The translations under genes and the position numbers were made by a program. Shown in pieces: positions 1 through 4,978 of a DNA stretch of 9,754 nt; the first letter of the stretch is position 1; each line of letters starts with the position of its first letter. The notes under the pieces were generated by a model. That model was not told the DNA's origin. It saw only the letters and a program-made list of their open reading frames with translations, and made no database searches. Source of the DNA: Gammaproteobacteria bacterium (GTDB lineage: Bacteria > Pseudomonadota > Gammaproteobacteria > Chromatiales > Chromatiaceae); contig JAUXDV010000050.1 of NCBI GenBank assembly GCA_030620735.1, positions 1-9,754 of the forward strand. The letters run 5' to 3'.

Positions 1-191
1 TGACAGTCGCCGTCATCGTCGCCGGTCTGATTCCAATTATGCTCGGCGAAGGCACCGGCTCCGAAGTCATGAAGCGCATCGCCGCGCCGATGGTCGGCGG
101 CATGATCACCGCGCCGCTGTTGTCGCTGTTTGTGCTGCCGGCGGTCTACCTGGTGTGGAAGCGCAAATATATTGGTGATGATGCAAAATGA
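1..191 (+). CDS. CusA-like heavy-metal efflux RND transporter, C-terminal fragment
   Basis: This is the last 62 codons of a gene that begins before the window, read in the frame starting at base 3 and ending with TGA at 189-191. The peptide contains GTGSEVMKRIAAPMVGGMIT, followed by a hydrophobic stretch with LLSLFVLPAVYLVW and a short charged tail. That is the typical final transmembrane helix of heavy-metal-efflux RND pumps (CusA/CzcA/SilA type), which export Cu, Ag, Zn, Co or Ni from the periplasm or cytoplasm as part of a tripartite complex. The GG-MITAPLLSL block is close to the CusA subgroup, but the metal specificity residues lie outside the window. No downstream partner follows on this strand, so this looks like the end of its operon. 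Confidence 0.85.
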   Translation, partial: TVAVIVAGLIPIMLGEGTGSEVMKRIAAPMVGGMITAPLLSLFVLPAVYLVWKRKYIGDDAK

Positions 192-202
192 GATGCATCA
201 TT
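177..202 (+). other. Stem-loop spanning the cusA-like stop codon
   Basis: ATGATGCA (178-185) and TGCATCAT (194-201) form a perfect 8-bp inverted repeat around an 8-base loop that contains the TGA stop codon. A G-U pair could extend the stem by one. The stem is AT-rich and no T-tract follows, so a classical intrinsic terminator is not supported. It may be chance, or a weak 3'-end stabilising hairpin. Confidence 0.25.
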
Positions 203-239
203 CAGAGCATCCCGGAATGTATAAATTGCATGGCAGGCA

Positions 240-245
240 TATAAT
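240..245 (+). promoter_or_regulatory. Candidate -10 box for the toxin-antitoxin cassette
   Basis: A perfect TATAAT lies 43 bases before the antitoxin ATG in the AT-rich spacer. No good -35 is seen 16-18 bases upstream (the sequence near 217-222 does not match TTGACA). Transcription would start near 252, exactly where the inverted-repeat operator candidate begins. The call rests mainly on the -10 hexamer and its context. Confidence 0.4.
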
Positions 246-251
246 GAAGTA

Positions 252-265
252 GTATATTCATATAC
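252..265 (+). promoter_or_regulatory. Inverted-repeat operator candidate for the AbrB-type antitoxin
   Basis: GTATAT-TC-ATATAC is a perfect 6+6 inverted repeat with a 2-bp centre. It sits just after the TATAAT box and 22 bases before the antitoxin start. AbrB/MazE-type antitoxins usually repress their own operon by binding such short palindromes near the promoter, so this is the natural candidate site. Binding itself is inferred. Confidence 0.45.
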
Positions 266-287
266 GCTATAAGTAAGGAAGTAAGAT

Positions 288-512
288 ATGCTTGCTAAAA
301 TGACATCAAAAAATCAGGTCACGTTGCCAAAAGCAGTGGTTTCCAAGGTGGCTCTAACCGACTATTTCGACGTCGAAGTTGAAGGCGGCCGCATTGTTCT
401 TACACCCGTAAGGATTCAAAAGGCCGACGCTGTACGCAACAAGCTTGCTGCTTTGGGCATCGATGAATCTGATGTCGCTGAAGCAGTGGCCTGGGCGCGT
501 GGGCGCAAATGA
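288..512 (+). CDS. AbrB/MazE-type antitoxin (SpoVT-AbrB domain)
   Basis: This 74-aa protein begins with the swapped-hairpin AbrB DNA-binding fold. MTSKNQVTLPKAV (residues 5-17) matches the usual K/S-x-QVTLPK signature, and EVEGGRIVLTPV (about 30-41) is the second hairpin. The rest is a basic helical tail that would wrap the partner toxin. The first ATG (288) is preferred over the in-frame ATG at 300 because AAGGAAG (275-281) lies 6 bases before it. The stop overlaps the start of the PIN gene by 4 bp (ATGA), a classic antitoxin-first, translationally coupled cassette. Its role would be to neutralise the PIN nuclease and repress the operon through the 252-265 palindrome. The DNA around it is AT-richer than the urt/ure genes, consistent with a mobile cassette. 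Confidence 0.85.
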   Translation: MLAKMTSKNQVTLPKAVVSKVALTDYFDVEVEGGRIVLTPVRIQKADAVRNKLAALGIDESDVAEAVAWARGRK

Positions 513-937
513 CAAAACGTGTTGTTCTCGACACAAATATCGTTCTATCCGCCTTGCTCTTTACTAATGGCAGGCTCGCCTGGATTCGACAAGCCTGGCT
601 ATCAGGAGAGATTCGCCCTGTGGTCTGCAAACAAACAGTCTCCGAGTTGTTGCGGACGCTTGCTTATCCGAAATTCAAACTCACCGGAATTGAGCAGGAG
701 GAGATGCTCGCTGATTTTCTGCCGTACGCTGAAACATGCAGGCTGGAGAAAACCCCTAAACACTTGCCCGAATGTAGGGACAAGGATGATCAGGTATTTC
801 TAGCCCTTGCCAGCCTGTCGGGGGTGGAGATGCTTGTTTCCGGCGATATGGATTTACTGGTTCTACGCTCTGAACTCTCTTTCCAGCTACTCTCTGCAGA
901 CGCATTCAAAGAGCAACTGACTGGACCAGCAGGCTGA
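509..937 (+). CDS. PIN-domain toxin (putative ribonuclease, COG1569-like)
   Basis: This 142-aa protein is a single PIN domain, a metal-dependent RNase fold. The acidic centre is visible: D8 in VVLDTNIVLSAL, E46 in TVSELLRTL, D93/D94 in CRDKDDQVFLALA and D113/D115 in LVSGDMDLL. The first strand and the RDxDD block match the 'putative toxin-antitoxin system toxin component, PIN family' group (COG1569/TIGR00305 type) better than compact VapC proteins. The start overlaps the antitoxin stop as ATGA with no clear ribosome site of its own, so translation is probably coupled. All catalytic acids are intact, so it is likely an active toxin. Target RNA cannot be told from sequence. A degenerate heptamer repeat follows 15 bases after the stop. 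Confidence 0.85.
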   Translation: MTKRVVLDTNIVLSALLFTNGRLAWIRQAWLSGEIRPVVCKQTVSELLRTLAYPKFKLTGIEQEEMLADFLPYAETCRLEKTPKHLPECRDKDDQVFLALASLSGVEMLVSGDMDLLVLRSELSFQLLSADAFKEQLTGPAG

Positions 938-951
938 GTTAGAAGCTATCA

Positions 952-982
952 CCTAAAACTTAAATCTTAAAACCTAACACCT
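952..982 (-). repeat. Degenerate heptamer repeat (CCTAAAA)n
   Basis: Four consecutive 7-mers can be read: CCTAAAA (952-958), CTTAAAT (959-965), CTTAAAA (966-972) and CCTAACA (973-979), followed by a partial CCT (980-982). The unit is the reverse complement of the TTTTAGG unit found downstream of urtA at 3223-3259, so both loci carry the same repeat family in opposite orientations. The array fills the gap between the PIN gene and the HAD gene and ends one base before the HAD start codon. It also supplies the in-frame TAA at 975-977 that bounds the HAD reading frame. Confidence 0.6.
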
Positions 983-983
983 C

Positions 984-1667
984 TTGAACAAGATCCCAAA
1001 AAGCATCAACGTCATCAGCTTCGACCTGGACGACACCCTGTGGCCCTGCATGCAGACCATCATGCACGCCGAGGAGCAGTTGATGCAGTGGCTTACGTCA
1101 CGCGCCCGGCAGCTGACCGAGGCGCACACCATTCACAGCCTGCGGGAGCACCGCCGTGAGCTTGCCCGGCAGGAGCCGTCGATCGCCCACGACCTGAATC
1201 TGCTGCGCGAAATCCAGCTGCGCCAGCTGCTGCAGGAGTTTGGCCACGACCCAGAAATGGCGCCGGAGGCTATCGATTACTTCCAGCAATTCCGCAATCT
1301 GGTGTACCCCTACCCCGATGTCCTTCCTGCGCTGACCCGGCTGAAAGCGGAATACACGCTGGTTTCGGTGACCAACGGCACCACCGAGATCGACAAGACG
1401 CCGCTGAAAGGGATTTTTCATCACAGTCTCAATGCCAAACAGGTGGGACACGCCAAACCCCATCCGGCTATTTTTGAGCGCGTCATGGATATGACCGGAA
1501 GCGCTCCGCAGCAGATTCTGCACATCGGCGATGACCCCCTGCGCGACGTTGAATCCGCCAGGCACTTCGGCCTGCACGCGCTGTGGCTCAATCGCCATGA
1601 AACACCCTGGCCCGATGACATCGAGCCAGCTGAGGTCGAGATTAGCTCCCTGAGTGAACTGCAGTGA
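984..1667 (+). CDS. HAD-superfamily phosphatase, YigB-like
   Basis: This 227-aa cytoplasmic hydrolase has all four HAD motifs: DxD in SFDLDDTLW (D14, D16; nucleophile and acid/base), T130-N131 in VSVTNGT, K158 in HAKPHPAIF, and D183/D184 in LHIGDDPLRDVESA. A helical cap lies between motifs I and II (subclass IA). Overall it resembles E. coli YigB, a phosphatase that acts on FMN and on the riboflavin intermediate 5-amino-6-(5-phosphoribitylamino)uracil; the substrate here is inferred. The TTG at 984 is the only usable start: an in-frame TAA lies at 975-977, and the next ATG (Met23) would remove motif I. No Shine-Dalgarno site is visible because the heptamer repeat occupies that position. Translation ends in tandem TGA TGA. 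It is not part of an obvious operon and stands between the toxin cassette and the urt promoter. Confidence 0.85.
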   Translation: MNKIPKSINVISFDLDDTLWPCMQTIMHAEEQLMQWLTSRARQLTEAHTIHSLREHRRELARQEPSIAHDLNLLREIQLRQLLQEFGHDPEMAPEAIDYFQQFRNLVYPYPDVLPALTRLKAEYTLVSVTNGTTEIDKTPLKGIFHHSLNAKQVGHAKPHPAIFERVMDMTGSAPQQILHIGDDPLRDVESARHFGLHALWLNRHETPWPDDIEPAEVEISSLSELQ

Positions 1668-1681
1668 TGAACACTGTCGAC

Positions 1682-1708
1682 ATGCGCTTCGCTTATTGAC
1701 GCCCTGCA
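1682..1708 (+). repeat. Solo arm of a REP-like palindrome
   Basis: This stretch reads like the right arm of the palindrome at 3304-3329. Both contain ATGCGCT, then CGCTTATTG, then CGCCCT, then CA. By eye the copies differ by two substitutions (1689, 1706) and one inserted A (1699). The matching left arm (TGTAGGGTGCAATAAGCG) is not seen nearby, so this is a half element or decayed copy. It lies directly after the HAD stop codons and ends 2 bases before the first NtrC-like half-site. Confidence 0.5.
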
Positions 1709-1710
1709 GA

Positions 1711-1727
1711 TGCACCAACATACGCCA
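1711..1727 (+). promoter_or_regulatory. Possible NtrC half-site (upstream)
   Basis: TGCACCA (1711-1717) is a perfect left half of the NtrC consensus TGCACCA-N3-TGGTGCA. The right half (TACGCCA) matches only 3 of 7. Its centre is about 129 bases upstream of the predicted sigma-54 start and 20 bases (about two helical turns) from the better site at 1731-1747, an arrangement suited to cooperative binding. Inferred by eye. Confidence 0.35.
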
Positions 1728-1730
1728 TTT

Positions 1731-1747
1731 CGCCCCATGATGGTGCG
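1731..1747 (+). promoter_or_regulatory. NtrC-like enhancer site upstream of urtA
   Basis: CGCCCCATGATGGTGCG is a near-palindrome matching TGCACCA-N3-TGGTGCA at 11 of 14 informative positions (right half 6/7, left half 5/7). Its centre is about 109 bases upstream of the predicted transcription start, a usual distance for NtrC enhancers. Together with the -24/-12 promoter it suggests nitrogen-limitation control of the urea genes. Confidence 0.5.
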
Positions 1748-1820
1748 TTCAAAATTCTACCAAACCTCCTCAATTGACAGAAAATGGAATCATTGCTGTT
1801 AAAAGCGGCAGCGATGGATT

Positions 1821-1837
1821 TTGGCATGATTATTGCG
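1821..1837 (+). promoter_or_regulatory. Sigma-54 (-24/-12) promoter of urtA
   Basis: TTGGCATGATTATTGCG fits the RpoN consensus TTGGCACG-N4-TTGCW. It has the invariant GG at 1823-1824 and GC at 1835-1836 separated by exactly 10 bases. Transcription would start near 1848, giving a leader of about 72 nt before the urtA ATG. NtrC-like sites upstream and the nitrogen-scavenging genes downstream strongly support it. A TTGACA at 1774-1779 lacks a good -10 partner and is a weaker alternative. Confidence 0.7.
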
Positions 1838-1907
1838 TTCTGTTGTTTCAAGAGGTGCTCGACCCCTCGAGATATTGGCATATCCCACATTCAAAAATAA
1901 TCCTATC

Positions 1908-1914
1908 AGGAGAG
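1908..1914 (+). promoter_or_regulatory. Ribosome binding site deciding the urtA start
   Basis: AGGAGAG lies 5 bases before ATG 1920, whose product begins with a good Sec signal peptide. The longer in-frame start, TTG at 1833, falls inside the -12 box and upstream of the predicted transcription start, so it cannot be used from that promoter. Confidence 0.8.
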
Positions 1915-1919
1915 AAACA

Positions 1920-3215
1920 ATGCTGAAAAGCACTATCAAACGAAGCATGATCGCCGCCGGCATTACAGCAAGTATGTTGTTTACCACTGCTGCTGCCGCT
2001 GAAGAGACCATCAAGGTCGGCATCCTGCATTCGCTGTCAGGCACCATGGCCATCAGTGAGACCACGCTGAAAGACACCATGCTGATGCTGATCGACGAAC
2101 AGAACAAAAAAGGCGGCCTCCTCGGCAAGAAGCTCGAAGCCGTCGTGGTTGACCCCGCATCCAACTGGCCGCTGTTTGCAGAGAAGGCGCGTGAACTGGT
2201 CCAGAAAGAGAAGGTCGACGCGGTTTTCGGCTGCTGGACATCCGTATCGCGTAAATCTGTGCTGCCCGTCTTCGAAGAGCTCAACAGCCTGCTTTTCTAT
2301 CCTGTTCAATACGAGGGCGAAGAGTCCTCCAAAAACGTTTTCTACACCGGCGCGGCGCCAAATCAGCAGGCGATTCCTGCTGTCGACTATCTGATGAATG
2401 ATCTTGGCGTCAAACGCTGGGTTCTTGCCGGCACCGATTATGTCTACCCGCGCACCACCAACAAGATCCTCGAAGCCTATCTGAAGGCCAAAGGCGTTGC
2501 TGCAGAAGACATCATGATCAACTACACGCCGTTCGGTCACTCAGACTGGCAGACGATTGTTGCAGATATCAAGAAATTTGGCGCTGCCGGCAAGAAAACC
2601 GCTGTGGTTTCGACCATCAATGGCGATGCCAACGTCCCTTTCTACAAGGAGCTTGGCAACCAGGGTGTTTCTGCTGAAGAGATTCCCGTGATTGCATTCT
2701 CCGTCGGTGAAGAGGAACTCTCCGGCATCGACACCAAACCACTGGTCGGCCACCTGGCTGCGTGGAATTACTTCATGAGCGTTGACGCCGAGGTCAATGA
2801 CAGCTTTATCGAAGCCTGGCAGGCGTTTACGAAAGACGACAAGCGCGTATCCAACGACCCGATGGAAGCCCATTATATCGGCTTCAATATGTGGGTCGAG
2901 GCGGTCAAAAAAGCAGGCACAACCGAAGCAGGCGCCGTTCAGGACGCCATCATCGGCGTTACCGTTCCCAACCTCTCCGGCGGCTTCTCAGCGATGATGC
3001 CGAATCACCATGTGACCAAGCCGGTTCTCATCGGCGAGATCCAGGATGACGGCCAGTTCGAGATCGTCTGGGAAACCTCCGGCCTGGTTGCAGGCGACGC
3101 CTGGTCCGACTATCTCGAAGGCTCTAAAGATATCATCTCCGACTGGCGTGCGCCGCTCTCCTGCGGCAACTACAACGTCAAGACGGCGAAGTGCTCCGGT
3201 CAAAACATGGAGTGA
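1920..3215 (+). CDS. urtA: Urea ABC transporter substrate-binding protein UrtA
   Basis: This 431-aa periplasmic protein binds urea and delivers it to UrtBC. Residues 1-27 are a signal peptide: basic MLKSTIKRS, a hydrophobic core, then TTAAAA with cleavage likely before EETIKVG. The mature part is a two-lobed type I binding protein of the Leu/amide family. GILHSLSGTMAISE opens lobe 1, GCWTSVSRKSVLPVFEE and LLFYPVQYEGEESS follow, and the hinge-region AGTDYVYPRTTN segment is typical of UrtA. Two C-terminal cysteines (SCGNYNVKTAKC) may form a disulfide. It is the first gene after the sigma-54 promoter and has a strong ribosome site. A 161-bp gap with a heptamer array and a palindrome separates it from urtB, which may allow more UrtA than channel protein. 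Length and motifs match the family closely, and no defects are seen. Confidence 0.95.
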   Translation: MLKSTIKRSMIAAGITASMLFTTAAAAEETIKVGILHSLSGTMAISETTLKDTMLMLIDEQNKKGGLLGKKLEAVVVDPASNWPLFAEKARELVQKEKVDAVFGCWTSVSRKSVLPVFEELNSLLFYPVQYEGEESSKNVFYTGAAPNQQAIPAVDYLMNDLGVKRWVLAGTDYVYPRTTNKILEAYLKAKGVAAEDIMINYTPFGHSDWQTIVADIKKFGAAGKKTAVVSTINGDANVPFYKELGNQGVSAEEIPVIAFSVGEEELSGIDTKPLVGHLAAWNYFMSVDAEVNDSFIEAWQAFTKDDKRVSNDPMEAHYIGFNMWVEAVKKAGTTEAGAVQDAIIGVTVPNLSGGFSAMMPNHHVTKPVLIGEIQDDGQFEIVWETSGLVAGDAWSDYLEGSKDIISDWRAPLSCGNYNVKTAKCSGQNME

Positions 3216-3222
3216 AGAGAGC

Positions 3223-3259
3223 GGTTTTAGGTTTTAGGTTTTAGGTTTTAAGTTTTAGG
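3223..3259 (+). repeat. Heptamer tandem array (GGTTTTA)n
   Basis: Four perfect GGTTTTA units (3223-3250) are followed by a one-base variant AGTTTTA (3251-3257) and a trailing GG. The array starts 8 bases after the urtA stop and abuts the palindrome at 3262. The same unit, degenerate and inverted, occurs at 952-982. It codes for nothing. It may have spread together with the palindrome, or it may vary by slippage. Confidence 0.85.
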
Positions 3260-3261
3260 AC

Positions 3262-3329
3262 TGTAGGGTGCAATAAGCGCATTGCACTTCCCCATGCGGC
3301 GCAATGCGCTGCGCTTATTGCGCCCTACA
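3262..3329 (+). repeat. REP-like 68-bp imperfect palindrome between urtA and urtB
   Basis: The outer arms are TGTAGGGTGCAATAAGCG (3262-3279) and CGCTTATTGCGCCCTACA (3312-3329), complementary over 18 positions with a single G-U. Inner arms CATTGC (3280-3285) and GCAATG (3301-3306) pair after a CGCTG bulge on the right side, leaving a loop of about 15 bases. As RNA it would fold into a long stable hairpin at the urtA 3' end. No T-run follows immediately; TTTTTT begins at 3340, 10 bases later, so it is not a classic terminator. By analogy with REP elements in operons it could protect the urtA message from 3' decay or cause partial attenuation before urtB. That function is inferred. Confidence 0.8.
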
Positions 3330-3376
3330 CGCTAATCCATTTTTTACCACGAAAATCTCGAAATTCCCAGGATGAC

Positions 3377-4975
3377 ATGACCCGACTTCTTTTTTTCATT
3401 ACCCTGTTTTTCTGCTTTGTGAATCCGCTGCAGGCCGATACAGCAAGTGATTTTGATGCTGCACTGGAACAGCTCAAACAGAAAAACTTCGCATTGAAAA
3501 GCGATGCGATCAAAATAATTGCCGTCAGCGGTAATCCACAGGCGCGCGCCGTGCTTGACGCCATGCTCAATGGCGGGCTTTTTATGCGCAAGAAAGAGAA
3601 GGACCTGGTGTTTGCACAAAAGCAGGGTTCAAACTACCAGCTGACGGCTATTCTCACCGGAGAAGATCTCGGCCAGCTGAAAAAACGCAAGATGAAGAAG
3701 GTCGGGATCAACAATACCCTGCGCAGTGAACTGCGTAGTGCACTCGCACTGCTGAGTCTGAACAACCCTGACCCGAATGAAAGGCTTGCTGCTGTCAACA
3801 ATATGCTTGGCGCGATCGATACCGTCAGCGCTGCAACATTGCGTGACTCGCTGGAAAACGAGAACGACAGCTCGGTCCAGGAAGTGATGCGGCTTGGCAT
3901 CGCGCTCTCTGATATCTCCAGCAATGATAAAAAAGTGCGCCTGCAGGCAATTAGCGTACTCGATGGCAACCTCTACCCGGCGGCATGGAACAGCCTGACA
4001 CACCTGATGGAGAAGGAGCAGGACCAGGCTATCAAGGATGCCGCGCGGCAAGCGCTGCACTCCATCGATGTCAAACGCCAGATGTCGGGCATCGCGGAGA
4101 CGCTGTTTTTTGGCATCAGCCTGGGCTCCGTACTGGTGCTTGCTGCTATCGGGCTGGCCATCACCTTCGGCGTCATGGGCGTCATCAATATGGCGCATGG
4201 CGAACTGATCATGCTCGGCGCCTATACCACCTACCTGGTGCAGGTCATTCTGCCTGACAGCCCGGGCACTGCGCTGCTGCTGTCGATCCCGCTCGCATTT
4301 CTGGTGTCAGGGGGAGTAGGTGTATTGATCGAACGCGGTGTGATCCGCCATCTCTACGGCAGACCGCTTGAAACCCTGCTGGCGACTTTCGGCGTCAGCC
4401 TGATCCTGCAACAGCTGGTGCGTGTGGTTATTTCGCCGCAGAATGTTCCGGTCACCAATCCTGAGTGGATGTCCGGCTCGATCGAAATCAACAGCGTACT
4501 ATCACTGACCCTCAACCGTCTCTACATCATCGCCTTCTGCCTGCTGGTGTTCGCCGCGCTGTTCTTCATTCTGAAGAAGACCTCGCTCGGGCTGCAGGTG
4601 CGCGCAGTTGCCCAGAACCGCGCCATGGCGCGTGCCATGGGAGTGCGTTCCGAGCGCGTCGACGCGCTGACATTCGGCCTCGGCTCCGGCATTGCCGGCA
4701 TTGCCGGCGTCGCACTCAGCCAGCTGACCAATGTTGGACCGAATCTCGGCCAGTCATACACCATCGACTCATTCATGGTGGTGGTCTTCGGCGGCGTCGG
4801 CAACCTGTGGGGAACCCTGGTGGCGGGCATGACGCTCGGCATCGCCAACAAGATCATGGAGCCCTGGGCCGGCGCGGTGCTGGCAAAGATACTGATCCTG
4901 GTGTTTATCATTCTTTTCATCCAAAAACGTCCCCGCGGCCTGTTCCCGCAGAAGGGACGCGCGGCGGAGGGCTGA
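3377..4975 (+). CDS. urtB: Urea ABC transporter permease UrtB
   Basis: This 532-aa inner-membrane protein forms half of the urea channel with UrtC. Residues 1-20 (MTRLLFFITLFFCFVNPLQA) look like a signal sequence. Residues 21 to about 235 form a soluble, helix-rich region with HEAT-like paired helices (for example ERLAAVNNMLGAIDTV and VRLQAISVLDGNLYPAAWNSL), probably periplasmic. From about 240 comes the LivH-type permease with many membrane helices, including FGVMGVINMAHGELIMLGAY and, near the end, GGVGNLWGTLVAGMTLGIANK. The long N-terminal region is usual in proteobacterial UrtB, so this is not a new fusion. AGGA lies 4 bases before the ATG. The stop is 3 bases before urtC, indicating a shared transcript. 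A 9-bp tandem duplication (4691-4708) encodes part of GIAGIAGVA and is a normal family motif. Confidence 0.95.
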   Translation: MTRLLFFITLFFCFVNPLQADTASDFDAALEQLKQKNFALKSDAIKIIAVSGNPQARAVLDAMLNGGLFMRKKEKDLVFAQKQGSNYQLTAILTGEDLGQLKKRKMKKVGINNTLRSELRSALALLSLNNPDPNERLAAVNNMLGAIDTVSAATLRDSLENENDSSVQEVMRLGIALSDISSNDKKVRLQAISVLDGNLYPAAWNSLTHLMEKEQDQAIKDAARQALHSIDVKRQMSGIAETLFFGISLGSVLVLAAIGLAITFGVMGVINMAHGELIMLGAYTTYLVQVILPDSPGTALLLSIPLAFLVSGGVGVLIERGVIRHLYGRPLETLLATFGVSLILQQLVRVVISPQNVPVTNPEWMSGSIEINSVLSLTLNRLYIIAFCLLVFAALFFILKKTSLGLQVRAVAQNRAMARAMGVRSERVDALTFGLGSGIAGIAGVALSQLTNVGPNLGQSYTIDSFMVVVFGGVGNLWGTLVAGMTLGIANKIMEPWAGAVLAKILILVFIILFIQKRPRGLFPQKGRAAEG

Positions 4976-4978
4976 TCG

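Noticed and set aside
1098..1721. Long antisense open frame (207 codons) opposite the HAD gene
   Set aside because: It is a codon-bias shadow of a gene with all four HAD motifs. No ribosome site or recognisable domain was seen.
1774..1779. TTGACA as a sigma-70 -35 box for urtA
   Set aside because: The best -10 at proper spacing (TGTTAA, 1797-1802) is poor, while a well-formed sigma-54 promoter lies closer. A weak basal promoter is not excluded.
1833..1919. N-terminal extension of UrtA from TTG 1833 (460 aa)
   Set aside because: The TTG is part of the -12 promoter box and lies before the predicted transcript start. The extension would bury the signal peptide, and ATG 1920 has a good ribosome site.
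3223..3329. CRISPR-like or insertion-sequence structure
   Set aside because: The repeats are 7 bp without unique spacers, there is no transposase gene, and no target duplication was found around the palindrome.
3262..3345. Intrinsic terminator after urtA
   Set aside because: The hairpin is strong, but the T-run starts 10 bases after the stem and urtB must be co-expressed. It is treated as a REP-like element with possible partial attenuation.
4691..4708. 9-bp perfect tandem duplication inside urtB
   Set aside because: It encodes the Gly-Ile-Ala repeats that are a normal conserved part of this permease family.
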